A stretch of 64,000 nt of DNA from Clostridia bacterium (GCA_017470145.1 JAFUFB010000030.1:1-64000); one strand, 5' to 3'. Shown: positions 42,371 to 52,364, counted from the first letter of the stretch. Numbers and translations: made by a program. The notes: a model not told the origin generated them from the letters alone.

Positions 42371-42432
42371 TCGGATTTCCGGGGTTTTTGATCGGATTAC
42401 ATAAAGCGCTCCTTCTCCGCCCATGGCATAAT
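42371..42432 (+). promoter_or_regulatory. Operator-promoter of the secreted protein gene
   Basis: TCGGAT half-sites at 42371-42376 and 42392-42397 are 21 bp apart. The -10 box CATAAT (42427-42432) follows after 29 bp, and no -35 box is seen. The layout is identical to that of the three other operator-promoters. Confidence 0.75.
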
Positions 42433-42487
42433 AAGCGCAACAACACGGGGAAACCATCGTTTTCCCACGAGAAGGAGGAAATGTTCC

Positions 42488-43558
42488 ATGAAAAAGCTGA
42501 TCTCCCTGCTGCTCTGCCTGGCGCTGAGTCTGTCCCTGGTTTCCGTGTCCTTTGCGGAGGACGTTCCCAACCTCGCCAACACCTATTATTCCTATGGCTA
42601 TGATGTAGGCTTCTGGATGGACTACTTCTTCCACTTCTATGATGAAGTGCCCGGCATTGGCCGCGTGTTCTACGCCGGCTATGCCCTGAATCAGATCGTA
42701 TACACCGGTACCTACGAGGTCATCGCGGAGGAGCGGGCCTACCAGTGCTGGCCGGATCGGGCTACTTCCGAAGCAGCGGAGGAAGGCGCTGAAATCCCCA
42801 CTGGCACCGCGCCTTACACCGTGATCTTCTATGATTTTGACGGCAACGAGATTGATCGCTGCGCCTTGGATGAAACCCACCTGTACAATGACATGGAAAC
42901 CCTGACCGGTATTGGCGGCGCAAATGCCGTTTACGACCTGGATACAGATCCTGAAAATTCCGCTTTCGCCAAGGAATATGAAGGCGAGCAGGCCGTGGTC
43001 GTGCTGAGCCTGGTGGATCCCGACGACGATACCGCCACCCTGGAGCTGAAGGTCAATGGCAAATATGATGATCTGGTGGTCCTGTACGTGGAAGGCACTT
43101 ATTCCATGAATGAGGATCAGACCGAGATCACCCTGACCCCCGCTGATGACAGCGATCCCGGCGCCACCGTGACCAAGAATGAGGACGGCACTTACACTTA
43201 CGTTTCCACCGACGGCGACGAAGTGAGCCTGGTGGAAGTGAAGGGCGCGGAAGTCGCCTATCAGCTGAAGGGCTCCATCCCCGTGCCTGGCATGGACGGT
43301 GTGAACGCCGATCTGATCTGCGACCTGCTGGATGACAACACCGCTGTGATCTACGCTGACTTCATGGGTAACCGCATGGATATCGACAATGGCACCTACG
43401 AAATCGATATGGCTACTTACTCCTTCGTGCTGCACCTGGAAACCGCTGGCGACCTGACCACGGAAGGCTACGCTGCCGACATGGTGCTGAACTACAAGGC
43501 TGACAATGTAGATCCCTTTGGCGCCATCGAGCAGACCCTGGCCTTTGTGGCGGAATAA
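42488..43558 (+). CDS. Secreted acidic protein of unknown function
   Basis: 356 aa with a clear signal peptide (1-23, MKKLISLLLCLALSLSLVS, cleavage after SFA). The mature protein is strongly acidic, with no recognised domain. Residues 170-260 look like beta-strand repeats (TLELKVNGKYDDLVVLYVEG, then TYSMNEDQTEITLTPADDSD, then TVTKNEDGTYTYVSTDGDEV), similar to small lipocalin- or Ig-like cores. AAGGAGG precedes the ATG. It has its own operator-promoter of the sugar regulon and two hairpins after the stop, so it is probably a strongly induced single gene. A role in binding polysaccharide at the cell surface is possible but unproven. Confidence 0.8.
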   Translation: MKKLISLLLCLALSLSLVSVSFAEDVPNLANTYYSYGYDVGFWMDYFFHFYDEVPGIGRVFYAGYALNQIVYTGTYEVIAEERAYQCWPDRATSEAAEEGAEIPTGTAPYTVIFYDFDGNEIDRCALDETHLYNDMETLTGIGGANAVYDLDTDPENSAFAKEYEGEQAVVVLSLVDPDDDTATLELKVNGKYDDLVVLYVEGTYSMNEDQTEITLTPADDSDPGATVTKNEDGTYTYVSTDGDEVSLVEVKGAEVAYQLKGSIPVPGMDGVNADLICDLLDDNTAVIYADFMGNRMDIDNGTYEIDMATYSFVLHLETAGDLTTEGYAADMVLNYKADNVDPFGAIEQTLAFVAE

Positions 43559-43603
43559 TCCCAAAACGAAATAACAACCTGCGCGAAGCGCGGTTGGAAA
43601 CAG

Positions 43604-43634
43604 CGCCGCCGCCCTTAGGGACGGCGGCCTTTTC
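43604..43634 (+). terminator. Terminator after the secreted protein gene
   Basis: GCCGCCG/CGGCGGC with two more pairs after a mismatch closes a short loop and is followed by TTTT. A second small hairpin (CAACC...GGTTG) lies just before it. No clear promoter is seen behind it, so the following hydrolase genes may depend on read-through. Confidence 0.65.
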
Positions 43635-43651
43635 AAAAGGAGGAAACGAAT

Positions 43652-45199
43652 ATGCGGCAATATGAAACTTTCGAGTTGACTTTCCAGGGAGACTCGCTGT
43701 CAGAAGATTGGGCACAGATCGACCTGAAGGCAGAATTCACCTGTGGAGATATCACCAAAACAGTGAAGGGTTTTTATGACGGCGAGGGGCGATATATCGT
43801 TCGCTTCCTGCCCGGGCAGGCGGGAACCTGGCATTGGAAGGTGACCGGCTGCGTGGAGGCTGAGGGAGAAGAAACCTGCCAGAAGGCACGGGATCAGCAT
43901 GGGCTGGTGAAGGCAGTGGATACCCATTTCGAGTATGAGGACGGCCAGCTGTTTATCCCCTTTGGCACCACGGTATATGCCCTGGCCTCCCAGGAGGATG
44001 CCCTGGTGGAGCAAACCCTGGCCAGCCTGAAAAATGGCCCCTTCAACAAGGTACGCATGTGCGTGTTTCCCAAGGATTACGATTACAACAAGAACGAGCC
44101 ACCCTATTACGCCTTTGGAAAAAACACGGATGGCTCCTGGGATACCCGCAGGCCCAACATTCCCTTCTGGCAGCGGTTTGAAAGCATCCTGGATCGCATC
44201 GGTGAAATGGGTATCCAGGTGGATCTGATTCTGTTCCATCCCTACGATCGCTGGGGCTTTGCCAAGATGCCGCAGAAAGATAATTTGTACTATCTGGATT
44301 ATCTGCTCCGCCGCTTCTCTGCCAAGCCCTATATCTGGTGGTCTTTGGCCAACGAATACGATATCAACATGGATGCTAAATCCCTAACGGATTGGGAAGA
44401 AATCGAGGAGTATGTGGCAGGCCATGATCCCTACCATCATCTGCTGTCCAATCACAACTGCATGTGCTTCTGGGATCACACGCGGCCCAACATCACTCAT
44501 GCCAGCCTGCAAACGAAAGCGCTGACCGAAATTCCTCGATGGATCAGGGAATATCAAAAGCCAGTGGTGATTGATGAATGCTGCTATGAGGGAAATATTC
44601 AGTATCTTTGGGGAAGCATCTCCGCCCAAGAAATGACCCGCCGCTTTTGGCGATGCTATGCCAGCGGCGGCTACTGTACCCACGGGGAAACCTTCTTATC
44701 CGATGACGAGATTCTATGGTGGGCTCGGGGCGGAAAGCTCAAAGGCGAAAGCCCCCGACGCATTGCTTTCCTGCGACAGATCATGGAAGGCTTGCCCGGG
44801 CCCCTGACGCCTTCCTACGGAGGACTTTCTGCCATCGCGCAAATGGAGGAAGCGGAGCTTGAATCTGCTCTGGCCACTCTGCCAGATGAAATGCGACATG
44901 CCATGTCTCTTTTTGGCAAGAGCATCCATCGCATGGATCTTCAAAACCGTTCCCTTCACCTGGCAGGCGAACATACCTGGGAAGCCCACTGCGGAGAGGA
45001 AGCATACCTGACGTACTGCGACCTGCAATGCTATGGCAAGCAGACCTTGAATTTGCCGGAAAACAAGACCTATCGCATTGAGCTGATCGATACCTGGGAA
45101 ATGACCCAGTCTGTTCTTCAGGAATCTGCCAGCGGCGCAACCACGGTTTCACTGCCTGCCAAAGAAGGCATGGCTCTCCTGGCCATCCGCATTGGATAA
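43652..45199 (+). CDS. Glycoside hydrolase with DUF5060, apiosidase-like (DUF4038) and DUF5605 regions
   Basis: 515-aa intracellular enzyme (no signal peptide). The N-terminal DUF5060-like beta domain spans about 1-85 (FYDGEGRYIVRFLPGQAGTW). The barrel spans about 90-400, with the candidate acid/base Glu235 in WWSLANEYD and nucleophile Glu309 in KPVVIDECCYEG. A C-terminal beta domain follows. The arrangement matches GH140-related (apiosidase-like) proteins found in pectin loci. AAAGGAGG precedes the ATG. It starts a run of four glycosidase genes (to 52164) with short gaps. The actual sugar linkage is inferred from neighbours only. Confidence 0.82.
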   Translation: MRQYETFELTFQGDSLSEDWAQIDLKAEFTCGDITKTVKGFYDGEGRYIVRFLPGQAGTWHWKVTGCVEAEGEETCQKARDQHGLVKAVDTHFEYEDGQLFIPFGTTVYALASQEDALVEQTLASLKNGPFNKVRMCVFPKDYDYNKNEPPYYAFGKNTDGSWDTRRPNIPFWQRFESILDRIGEMGIQVDLILFHPYDRWGFAKMPQKDNLYYLDYLLRRFSAKPYIWWSLANEYDINMDAKSLTDWEEIEEYVAGHDPYHHLLSNHNCMCFWDHTRPNITHASLQTKALTEIPRWIREYQKPVVIDECCYEGNIQYLWGSISAQEMTRRFWRCYASGGYCTHGETFLSDDEILWWARGGKLKGESPRRIAFLRQIMEGLPGPLTPSYGGLSAIAQMEEAELESALATLPDEMRHAMSLFGKSIHRMDLQNRSLHLAGEHTWEAHCGEEAYLTYCDLQCYGKQTLNLPENKTYRIELIDTWEMTQSVLQESASGATTVSLPAKEGMALLAIRIG

Positions 45200-45217
45200 A
45201 GAAAAGAGGAAATTAGC

Positions 45218-47617
45218 ATGATGAAGCATATGGATACATCCCTTTCTTCCCGGAAACGAGCAGAGCTGCTTTTGCAGGAAATGACCCTGGATGAAAAAAT
45301 GGCCCAGCTTGTGGGTGTCTTTGCCCTCAAGGGCTACGAGGATCGAATGGCCCCCTTTTTCAAAAACGGCATAGGCCAAGTCAGCACCCTGGAATTCCGC
45401 GCTTGCGACAGCATGGAGGAAATCGCGGCATGGCAGCAGCAGCTGCAGACCCTGGTGCTGGAAAACAGCCGCCTGGGTATCCCCGCCGTGTTCCACATGG
45501 AAGGCCTGTGCGGGCCCCTGATGCAGGACACCACCACCTTCCCCTCCGGAGTCAGCCGAGGATCCTCTTTTGACCCTGAATTGGAACGGAAGATCGGCGA
45601 AACCGTGTCCCGCCAGGAGGCAGCCTTCGGCATCACCCAGATTTTGGCCCCGGTGCTGGACATCTCCCGGGATTCCCGCATGGGCCGTCAGTGCGAGCCC
45701 TATGGTGAGGACCCCACCCTGGCCGCCGCCATGGGCGCCGCCTACACCCACGGCATCCAGGAAACCACCACGGACGGCCGCACGCCAGACGCCGCCGCCA
45801 AACACTTTTTCGGCTTCCATCACTCCTCCGGCGGCATCCACGGAGCCCATGTGGACGCGGGGGATCGACTCCTCCAGGAAATCTACGGCAAGCCCTTCCA
45901 GGCGGCCATCACCGAGGCGGGGCTCAAGGGCGTCATGCCCTGCTACGGCTCCCTGAATGGCCTGCCCATCCATGCCTCCAAGCATTATTTGACGGAGATT
46001 CTCCGTGATGAAATGGGCTTTGAGGGCGTCACCGTGTCGGATTACGGTGGAGCCAGCAACGCCTATGAATACCAGGGCATTGGCGAAACCATGGGCGACG
46101 CAGGCTTGCGGTGCCTGAAAGCCGGGCTAGACGTGGAGCTGCCCATGCCCAAGGCCTATGCTGATGAGCTCAAGCAGAAGTTCGCGGAGGGCGAAGCGGA
46201 CATCTCCCTGCTGGACAGCGTGGTCCTGCGGGTGCTGGAGGCCAAGTTCCGCATGGGTCTGTTTGAGCATCCCTTCTCCTTGACCGGGGAGGAACTGGAA
46301 AAAGCCGTGCATCACGACGAGGATGAGCGCCTGGCAGAGCAGAGCGCCCGGGAAGCCCTGGTGCTGCTGAAAAACGACGATGCCCTGCCCCTGACCGGCA
46401 AGGAAAAGACCATCGCGGTTTTCGGTCCCGCGGCGATAAACGCCCGGTATTATTTCGGCGGGTACACCCATCTTTCCATGGTAGAAGCGCAACGGGCCGC
46501 GAAGAACTCCATGGCCGGCGTGAAGGGCAACGGAGAAGTAGACCAGGTATCCTATGTGCCCGGCACCGGCGTGGAGGACGACGAAAACGAGCGTTTCCAT
46601 GAGGTGCTGCGGAAACTGAAGCCGAATTGCCTCAATCTGGTGGAAGCGCTGAAAGAAGCCATGCCGGATAGCCGCATCCTGTGGGCCCAGGGCTATCACA
46701 AGGCGGGGGCGGACGAAAGCCTGTTCACCGAAGCGCTGGAGATGGCCAAGGAAGCGGATGTGATTCTTCTAACCCTGGGCGGCAAGAATGGCTCCGGCTC
46801 CATTGCCACCATGGGCGAGGGCGTGGACGGCACGGACATCAACCTACCCGCCTGTCAGGACGCCTTCATCCGGGAAGCCAAGAAGCTGGGCAAGCCCTTG
46901 ATCGGCCTGCACTTTGATGGCCGGCCCATCTCCAGTGACACGGCGGACGAATACCTGGACGCCATCCTGGAATGCTGGAATCCCGCCGTTTATGCCGCGG
47001 AGGCTGTGGTGGACGCGCTGCTGGGCAAGCTGAACCCCTCCGGGAAAATGCCCCTGTCCACCGCCCGGCGGGCGGGCCAGATCCCCGTGTATTACAATCA
47101 TCCCAACGGCTCCATGTGGACCCAGGGCCCCAGCATCGGCTTTAACGATTATGTGGACTGCTCCCACCGGCCCCGTTACTGCTTCGGCCACGGCTTGAGC
47201 TATACCAGCTTTGAGTACAGTGCTTTGACACTGGATAAAAAGGAAACCAAGCCCTTTGCACCGATCGAAATCTCCCTGACGGTGAAAAACACCGGAAAGT
47301 GCGAAGGCACGGAGGTTGTGCAATTGTATGTGAAGGACGTGCACGCCTCCATGACTCGTCCCACCAAGGAACTGCAGGGCTTTGCGAGGGTCACACTGCA
47401 GCCTGGCGAAGAAAACAAGATCAGCTTTACCCTTTCTCCCAGCCAGATGGCCTTCCTGGATGAAGACATGCGCTGGAAAATCGAGAAGGGCGCATTTGAG
47501 GTGCAAATCGGTTCTTCTTCAGAGGATATCCGCCTGAAGGATTCCTTCACCGTTACCGAAAACGCCTGGGTAGAAGGCAAAAGCCGTGTGTTCTACGCCT
47601 TGGGGAAAATTCAATGA
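45218..47617 (+). CDS. Glycoside hydrolase family 3 (beta-xylosidase/beta-glucosidase-like)
   Basis: 799-aa GH3 enzyme, cytoplasmic. It has the GH3 opening LLQEMTLDEKMAQLVGVF, then KHFFGFHHSSGG near 195-206, and nucleophile Asp275 in GVTVSDYGGASN. The alpha/beta sandwich domain follows (KNGSGSIATMGEGVDG) and the C-terminal fibronectin-III-like domain is near 680-780. It differs clearly from the GH3 at 29879 (different nucleophile context, longer N-terminus), so it is probably specialised for another linkage. GAGGAAA lies before the tandem ATGs. It follows the apiosidase-like gene by 18 bp. Confidence 0.9.
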   Translation: MMKHMDTSLSSRKRAELLLQEMTLDEKMAQLVGVFALKGYEDRMAPFFKNGIGQVSTLEFRACDSMEEIAAWQQQLQTLVLENSRLGIPAVFHMEGLCGPLMQDTTTFPSGVSRGSSFDPELERKIGETVSRQEAAFGITQILAPVLDISRDSRMGRQCEPYGEDPTLAAAMGAAYTHGIQETTTDGRTPDAAAKHFFGFHHSSGGIHGAHVDAGDRLLQEIYGKPFQAAITEAGLKGVMPCYGSLNGLPIHASKHYLTEILRDEMGFEGVTVSDYGGASNAYEYQGIGETMGDAGLRCLKAGLDVELPMPKAYADELKQKFAEGEADISLLDSVVLRVLEAKFRMGLFEHPFSLTGEELEKAVHHDEDERLAEQSAREALVLLKNDDALPLTGKEKTIAVFGPAAINARYYFGGYTHLSMVEAQRAAKNSMAGVKGNGEVDQVSYVPGTGVEDDENERFHEVLRKLKPNCLNLVEALKEAMPDSRILWAQGYHKAGADESLFTEALEMAKEADVILLTLGGKNGSGSIATMGEGVDGTDINLPACQDAFIREAKKLGKPLIGLHFDGRPISSDTADEYLDAILECWNPAVYAAEAVVDALLGKLNPSGKMPLSTARRAGQIPVYYNHPNGSMWTQGPSIGFNDYVDCSHRPRYCFGHGLSYTSFEYSALTLDKKETKPFAPIEISLTVKNTGKCEGTEVVQLYVKDVHASMTRPTKELQGFARVTLQPGEENKISFTLSPSQMAFLDEDMRWKIEKGAFEVQIGSSSEDIRLKDSFTVTENAWVEGKSRVFYALGKIQ

Positions 47618-47688
47618 TGGAATCATCCTGAAAGAACGGTTTGTGGAGATCAGAATTTCAATCAATCATCTATGAGGGAGCGTAGAAT

Positions 47689-49896
47689 ATGCGAACAATT
47701 ATTCCCTTCCATGAGGACTGGAGCTTTGAAAAGCCGGGCGAAACTGCTGTGATCGTAACGCTGCCCCACACCTGGAACGCCATCGATGGCCAGGACGGCG
47801 GCGGTGATTTCTGGCGTGGCGAATGCATCTATCATAAGGATTTTTCCGCCCCTAAAAAAACGACGCAGGAGGACGTGTACCTGGAATTTGACGGCGCGGC
47901 GAACTCCGCAAAGATCACGCTGAACGGCCAATTTGTGGGCGAACACCATGGTGGGTTCAGCCGCTTCCGCTTCAACGTTACCGATCTGCTGCAGAATGGC
48001 GCCAACCATTTGGAAGTCGCCGTCAGTAATGCGCTTTGTGATACGGTGTACCCGCAGAATGCCGATTTCACCTTCTATGGCGGCATTTATCGGGCGGCAC
48101 GATTGATCATAGTGTCTCGGGTTCATTTCAATATGGATACCTTAGGTGGCTGCGGTGTGCGGGTAACGCCTCGGGTGAATGTCGATGGCTCCGCCGACGT
48201 GCAAGTGTCCGCTCAAACTACTGGCGGACAAGCAGTGTTTGAACTGGATGGCGCAAAACTGGAAGGCAACGAAGTCACCTTCCATATCGAAACCCCTATC
48301 CTGTGGCATGGTCGGAAAAATCCGCATTTGTACACACTGAAGGCCAGCCTTTTTGATGGCGATACCTTAGCAGACTACTTGGAAATCCCCTTTGGCATCC
48401 GTTCCTTCCGGATTGATCCTGATGAGGGCTTCATCCTAAATGGCGAGAGCTATCCCCTCCGGGGTGTAGCCATGCACCAGGACTGGTTGGGGAAAGGAAA
48501 CGCCATCACGGCAGCCGACATAGAAGAAAGTCTGCGCCATGTGTACGACATGGGGGCTACCACCGTGCGACTGGCTCATTATCAGCATGATCAGCACACC
48601 TATGACCTGTGCGACCAGTTGGGCCTGGTGGTGTGGACGGAGATCCCCTACATCAGCGAGCACATGGATAATGCCCGAGATAACGCCCGGCAGCAGATGC
48701 GGGAACTGATCGAACAGAATTATAATCATCCCTCCATTGTCGTATGGGGGCTGAGCAATGAGATCACCATGGCCCATGGCGATCAGGAAACCATCGTGCC
48801 TTTCCATCAGGAGCTGAAGGAAATCTGTCACCAAATGGATGACACCCGGTTGACCACCATGGCCTGCATTTCAACTTTGCCCGTAGATCATCCCCTGCTT
48901 TCCGTGCCAGACGTGCTGTCCTACAACCATTATTTCGGCTGGTATGGCGGGCATCTGGAGGATAACGGCCCTTGGTTTGACCGTTTCCATGCCCTACATC
49001 CCGATCTGCCCGTAGGCGTATCAGAATACGGCTGTGAAAACAGCTTGTGGCATTCCTCCCATCCCGAGCCCGGGGATTACAGCAACGAATATCAAATGAT
49101 CTATCACGAAAGCCTGATCAAACAGCTGTTTTCCCGGAGGTATCTGTGGGCCACCCATGTGTGGAATATGTTCGATTTCGCCGCCAATGCCCGGGAGGAG
49201 GGCGGCACCAAGGGCAGAAACAACAAGGGCTTGGTAACTTTTGACCGGAAGACCCGCAAGGATGCTTTCTACGCTTATCAGGCCTGGCTGACGGAAAAAC
49301 CCATGCTGCACCTGTGCTCCAAGGAATTTGTGAACCGGGACGGAGGCACTGCGGAATTTGTGGTGTACAGCAATTTTCCCGAGGTCACGCTGACGGTGAA
49401 CGGGACGGAATACAGAAAGGAATGCCCCGATCATTTCTTCCATTTCACCGTGCCCCAGCCGGAAGGAAGCTATACTGTCGTCGCATCGGCGGGCGATCTT
49501 TCCAAGCAGGCGCAGTTCAATCATGTGGCTGAGCCCGATCCCGCCTACCGCTTCCAGCAGGGCACGGTGCTCAACTGGTTTGATATCACGACCCCCGAGG
49601 GATATTACTCCGTCAAGGATCTGCTGAAGGATATCACGCAGTCCCAGGAGGCGGCGGCCTTTGTGAATCCTCTGCTTACCGAAATGGCGGCCTCCCGCAC
49701 GAAAAAAACGGAGCAGAAGGAACAAGAAGCCGGCCGGAAAACCCAGAAAAGCGGCGAGGGCATCAGCGCCGAGGCGAGACGGAACATCACATTGCAATTC
49801 AGTCTCCTGCAATTGATCCGCATGGGCGCGCCGGATCTGCCCAAGGAACGCATCATCGAAATCAACAAAAAACTGAACCAAATCCCAAAGAAATGA
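47689..49896 (+). CDS. Glycoside hydrolase family 2 (beta-galactosidase-like)
   Basis: 735-aa cytoplasmic GH2 enzyme. The jelly-roll domain (1-145) opens with PHTWNAIDGQDGG and FYGGIYRAARL. The Ig-like domain is near 150-240. The barrel has RGVAMHQDW (258-266), acid/base Glu358 in WGLSNEIT and nucleophile Glu446 in VGVSEYGCEN. A further Ig-like domain (about 540-620) is followed by an unusual charged tail (from about 660, rich in Lys/Glu), probably helical. Beta-galactosidase is the most common activity for this arrangement and would suit galactan side chains of pectin. GGGAG precedes the ATG, 71 bp after the GH3 gene. Confidence 0.88.
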   Translation: MRTIIPFHEDWSFEKPGETAVIVTLPHTWNAIDGQDGGGDFWRGECIYHKDFSAPKKTTQEDVYLEFDGAANSAKITLNGQFVGEHHGGFSRFRFNVTDLLQNGANHLEVAVSNALCDTVYPQNADFTFYGGIYRAARLIIVSRVHFNMDTLGGCGVRVTPRVNVDGSADVQVSAQTTGGQAVFELDGAKLEGNEVTFHIETPILWHGRKNPHLYTLKASLFDGDTLADYLEIPFGIRSFRIDPDEGFILNGESYPLRGVAMHQDWLGKGNAITAADIEESLRHVYDMGATTVRLAHYQHDQHTYDLCDQLGLVVWTEIPYISEHMDNARDNARQQMRELIEQNYNHPSIVVWGLSNEITMAHGDQETIVPFHQELKEICHQMDDTRLTTMACISTLPVDHPLLSVPDVLSYNHYFGWYGGHLEDNGPWFDRFHALHPDLPVGVSEYGCENSLWHSSHPEPGDYSNEYQMIYHESLIKQLFSRRYLWATHVWNMFDFAANAREEGGTKGRNNKGLVTFDRKTRKDAFYAYQAWLTEKPMLHLCSKEFVNRDGGTAEFVVYSNFPEVTLTVNGTEYRKECPDHFFHFTVPQPEGSYTVVASAGDLSKQAQFNHVAEPDPAYRFQQGTVLNWFDITTPEGYYSVKDLLKDITQSQEAAAFVNPLLTEMAASRTKKTEQKEQEAGRKTQKSGEGISAEARRNITLQFSLLQLIRMGAPDLPKERIIEINKKLNQIPKK

Positions 49897-49905
49897 GGTT
49901 TTCAT

Positions 49906-52164
49906 ATGAATTGTGCCTGGATCGGTGTGGATCATCACGCTCCCGCGGGGAAATTCGCTTACTTCCGGCTGGACGCCGAACTGCCCAAGGATTGCCATCT
50001 GACGGCGCAGTTCACCGCCGCCGCCCATTACCGCCTGTGGATCAACGGGCGGCCCGTGTGCTCCGGCCCCTGCATGGGCGATCAGCACGTTTGGTATTAC
50101 GATGAGGTGGATCTGACGCCCTATCTGATCCCCGGCGTCAACCGCTTCGCCGCCCAGGTGATCTGCCTGGATCCTGCTGCTGCCATTGATCGGGGCAGCG
50201 AAAACGCCTCGCTGGTGCGCATGATCGTACCGGATCATCGGCATCGCTTTGCCTTTGGGGCGCAAGCAGGAGAGATCGACCTCTCCACCGGCAAGGCGGA
50301 TTGGCGGGTGCTTGTGGACGAAAGCGCGAAGTTGCAAAAGGATAAAATTGTGGAATGGCTGGGGCCGTATTCGGAAATTGTGGATTATCACCAAACCCCC
50401 GTCGATTGGAAAAACGCCGACTGTGGCTCCTGGCCTGCTGCCGTTCGGCTGGAAAGCGTGGAGCACGATAACTATTATCCGGTGGTTGGGCTGACGAAGC
50501 GCTATCCCGTACAGCCCCGGCCCATCCCCATGCTCTTTGAGCGGGAGGAAGCCTTTGCCCGGGAGATCATGACGGATACCAGCCTGCTGCAAAAAGGCAA
50601 GATCCAAATCCCGCCCCATACCGCCTTTGAGGCCGTGCTGGACGCGGGCCAGGTGAAGGTGACGCACCCCGCTTTCCGGGTCAGCGGCGGCGACGGGGCC
50701 CAAATGGAAATCACCTATTTTGAAAAGTTCCAGAAGAACGGGGAGAATTTCCGTCGGGACGATTGGAAGCGTGGCGAAATCATCGGCATCAAGGACCTGG
50801 TGACGCTGAACGGACAGGAAATCACCTATGAACCCTTTTTCGTGCGTACCTTCCGCTTTGTTCGCCTCCGCCTAACCACAGGCGATCAGGGGGCGACGCT
50901 GCATCTGCCCACCTTCCGCCGCACGGGTTATCCCCTGACGGAGGATAGCGACATTTCCTCCTCCGCCTCCTGGGTGCACGACCTGTGGCGCATGTGCGCG
51001 GAAACGCTGCAAAATTGCATGCTCTCCACCTACATGGACTGCCCTTACTATGAGCAATTGCAGTACATCATGGACACCCGCCTGCAGGTACTGTTCCATC
51101 TGACCCTGAGCCACGATACCCAAATGGCCCGCAAGGCCTTGGAGGATTTCCACCGGTCCATCCTGCCCTGGGGCCTGCTGCCAGGCAAGTATCCCACGGC
51201 CTATCTGCAGGTGATTTCCACCTTCTCCCTGCACTACATCTTTATGGTGTGGGAGTACTATGCTCACACGGGTGACGCCTCCGTCCTGCGGGCCTATCGG
51301 GCGGACTGTGACCGCATCCTGACCTACTTTGAAAATCACCTGACCGACCGGGGACTCATGGGCCATCCGGGGTTCTGGCCCTTTGTGGACTGGCAGCCCG
51401 CCTGGGATAATTTCGCAGGTGTTCCCACGGCTCTGAAGGAGGGCGAAAGCACCATCATTTCCCTCATGTACGCTTTCGCCTTGGAGCAAGCGGCGAAGAT
51501 CAACGAATTTAGCGGCAGGCCTGGCATGGCACAGGAATACCAGGCGCGAAAGGGCAAGGTTTGCGATGCCGTGCAGGCCCTTTGCTGGGACGAGAAACGG
51601 CAAATGTACCGGGAGGGCCCGGCGTATCCCCAGTTCACCCAGCATGCCCAGGCCTGGGCCGTGCTATGCGGCCTGGGAGACGAAGGGTGCATTCGCGCCG
51701 CCGCTTCCGATCCGGATGTGCTGCCCGTCACCTTCTCCACTGCCAACGAGTGGTTCCGGGCACTGGAAAAGACGGGCTTGTACAAGGAATACGGCAAGCA
51801 GTCCCTGCAGCCCTGGATCGACCTGATCGCCCTCGACTGCAAAACCTGCCCCGAAACCCCCGTCAATTCCCGCAGCGAAAACCACGCCTGGAGTGCCCAG
51901 CCCATGCTGGAATTGATCCGGGGCGTGGCGGGCATCCGGCAGGAGGGCGTGGGTTGGCGGCAGGTGGTGATCGCGCCCTGCCTCATGGATTTGCCCGATC
52001 TGCGCGGCACGGCAGCTACCCCCAAGGGCGACATCCGTTTTTCCTACACGGAAGAAAGCTATTCTATCACCCTTCCAGCAGGCGTGACAGGCACATTCCG
52101 CCATCCCGATGGGCGGCTGCTGACATTGCACGAAGGCGATAACGCCGGACGGATGTCTCCATAA
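49906..52164 (+). CDS. Alpha-L-rhamnosidase-like glycoside hydrolase (GH78)
   Basis: 752-aa cytoplasmic enzyme. The N-terminal beta domain (1-120; HYRLWINGRPVCSGP) is followed by a second beta domain. The (alpha/alpha)6 barrel spans about 350-690, with the family segment DCPYYEQLQYIMDTRLQ near 380. The closing C-terminal domain begins at SRSENHAWSAQPMLELIRGV and continues with GWRQVVIAPCL. This pattern is typical of GH78 rhamnosidases, which remove terminal rhamnose from pectin or plant glycosides. It starts 9 bp after the GH2 gene, in the same operon. The ribosome site (GAGG) is short. Confidence 0.88.
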   Translation: MNCAWIGVDHHAPAGKFAYFRLDAELPKDCHLTAQFTAAAHYRLWINGRPVCSGPCMGDQHVWYYDEVDLTPYLIPGVNRFAAQVICLDPAAAIDRGSENASLVRMIVPDHRHRFAFGAQAGEIDLSTGKADWRVLVDESAKLQKDKIVEWLGPYSEIVDYHQTPVDWKNADCGSWPAAVRLESVEHDNYYPVVGLTKRYPVQPRPIPMLFEREEAFAREIMTDTSLLQKGKIQIPPHTAFEAVLDAGQVKVTHPAFRVSGGDGAQMEITYFEKFQKNGENFRRDDWKRGEIIGIKDLVTLNGQEITYEPFFVRTFRFVRLRLTTGDQGATLHLPTFRRTGYPLTEDSDISSSASWVHDLWRMCAETLQNCMLSTYMDCPYYEQLQYIMDTRLQVLFHLTLSHDTQMARKALEDFHRSILPWGLLPGKYPTAYLQVISTFSLHYIFMVWEYYAHTGDASVLRAYRADCDRILTYFENHLTDRGLMGHPGFWPFVDWQPAWDNFAGVPTALKEGESTIISLMYAFALEQAAKINEFSGRPGMAQEYQARKGKVCDAVQALCWDEKRQMYREGPAYPQFTQHAQAWAVLCGLGDEGCIRAAASDPDVLPVTFSTANEWFRALEKTGLYKEYGKQSLQPWIDLIALDCKTCPETPVNSRSENHAWSAQPMLELIRGVAGIRQEGVGWRQVVIAPCLMDLPDLRGTAATPKGDIRFSYTEESYSITLPAGVTGTFRHPDGRLLTLHEGDNAGRMSP

Positions 52165-52364
52165 CAAAGAAGTAAGCTGCAACGAGACGTGTCAAATCAT
52201 GGAAGACAGGATCACTGAAATAGAATCGACATAGCAAAGCGGGCTGTCAAGAGGCTAAAAGTTTCTGAAAACAAAAAGGCATTTGTTAAGCAAAAGTATG
52301 ATCCTGGGCACATTATAAAATTTGACTGGGGGACGAAAAAAATATAGTTCCACGGTCACAATGT

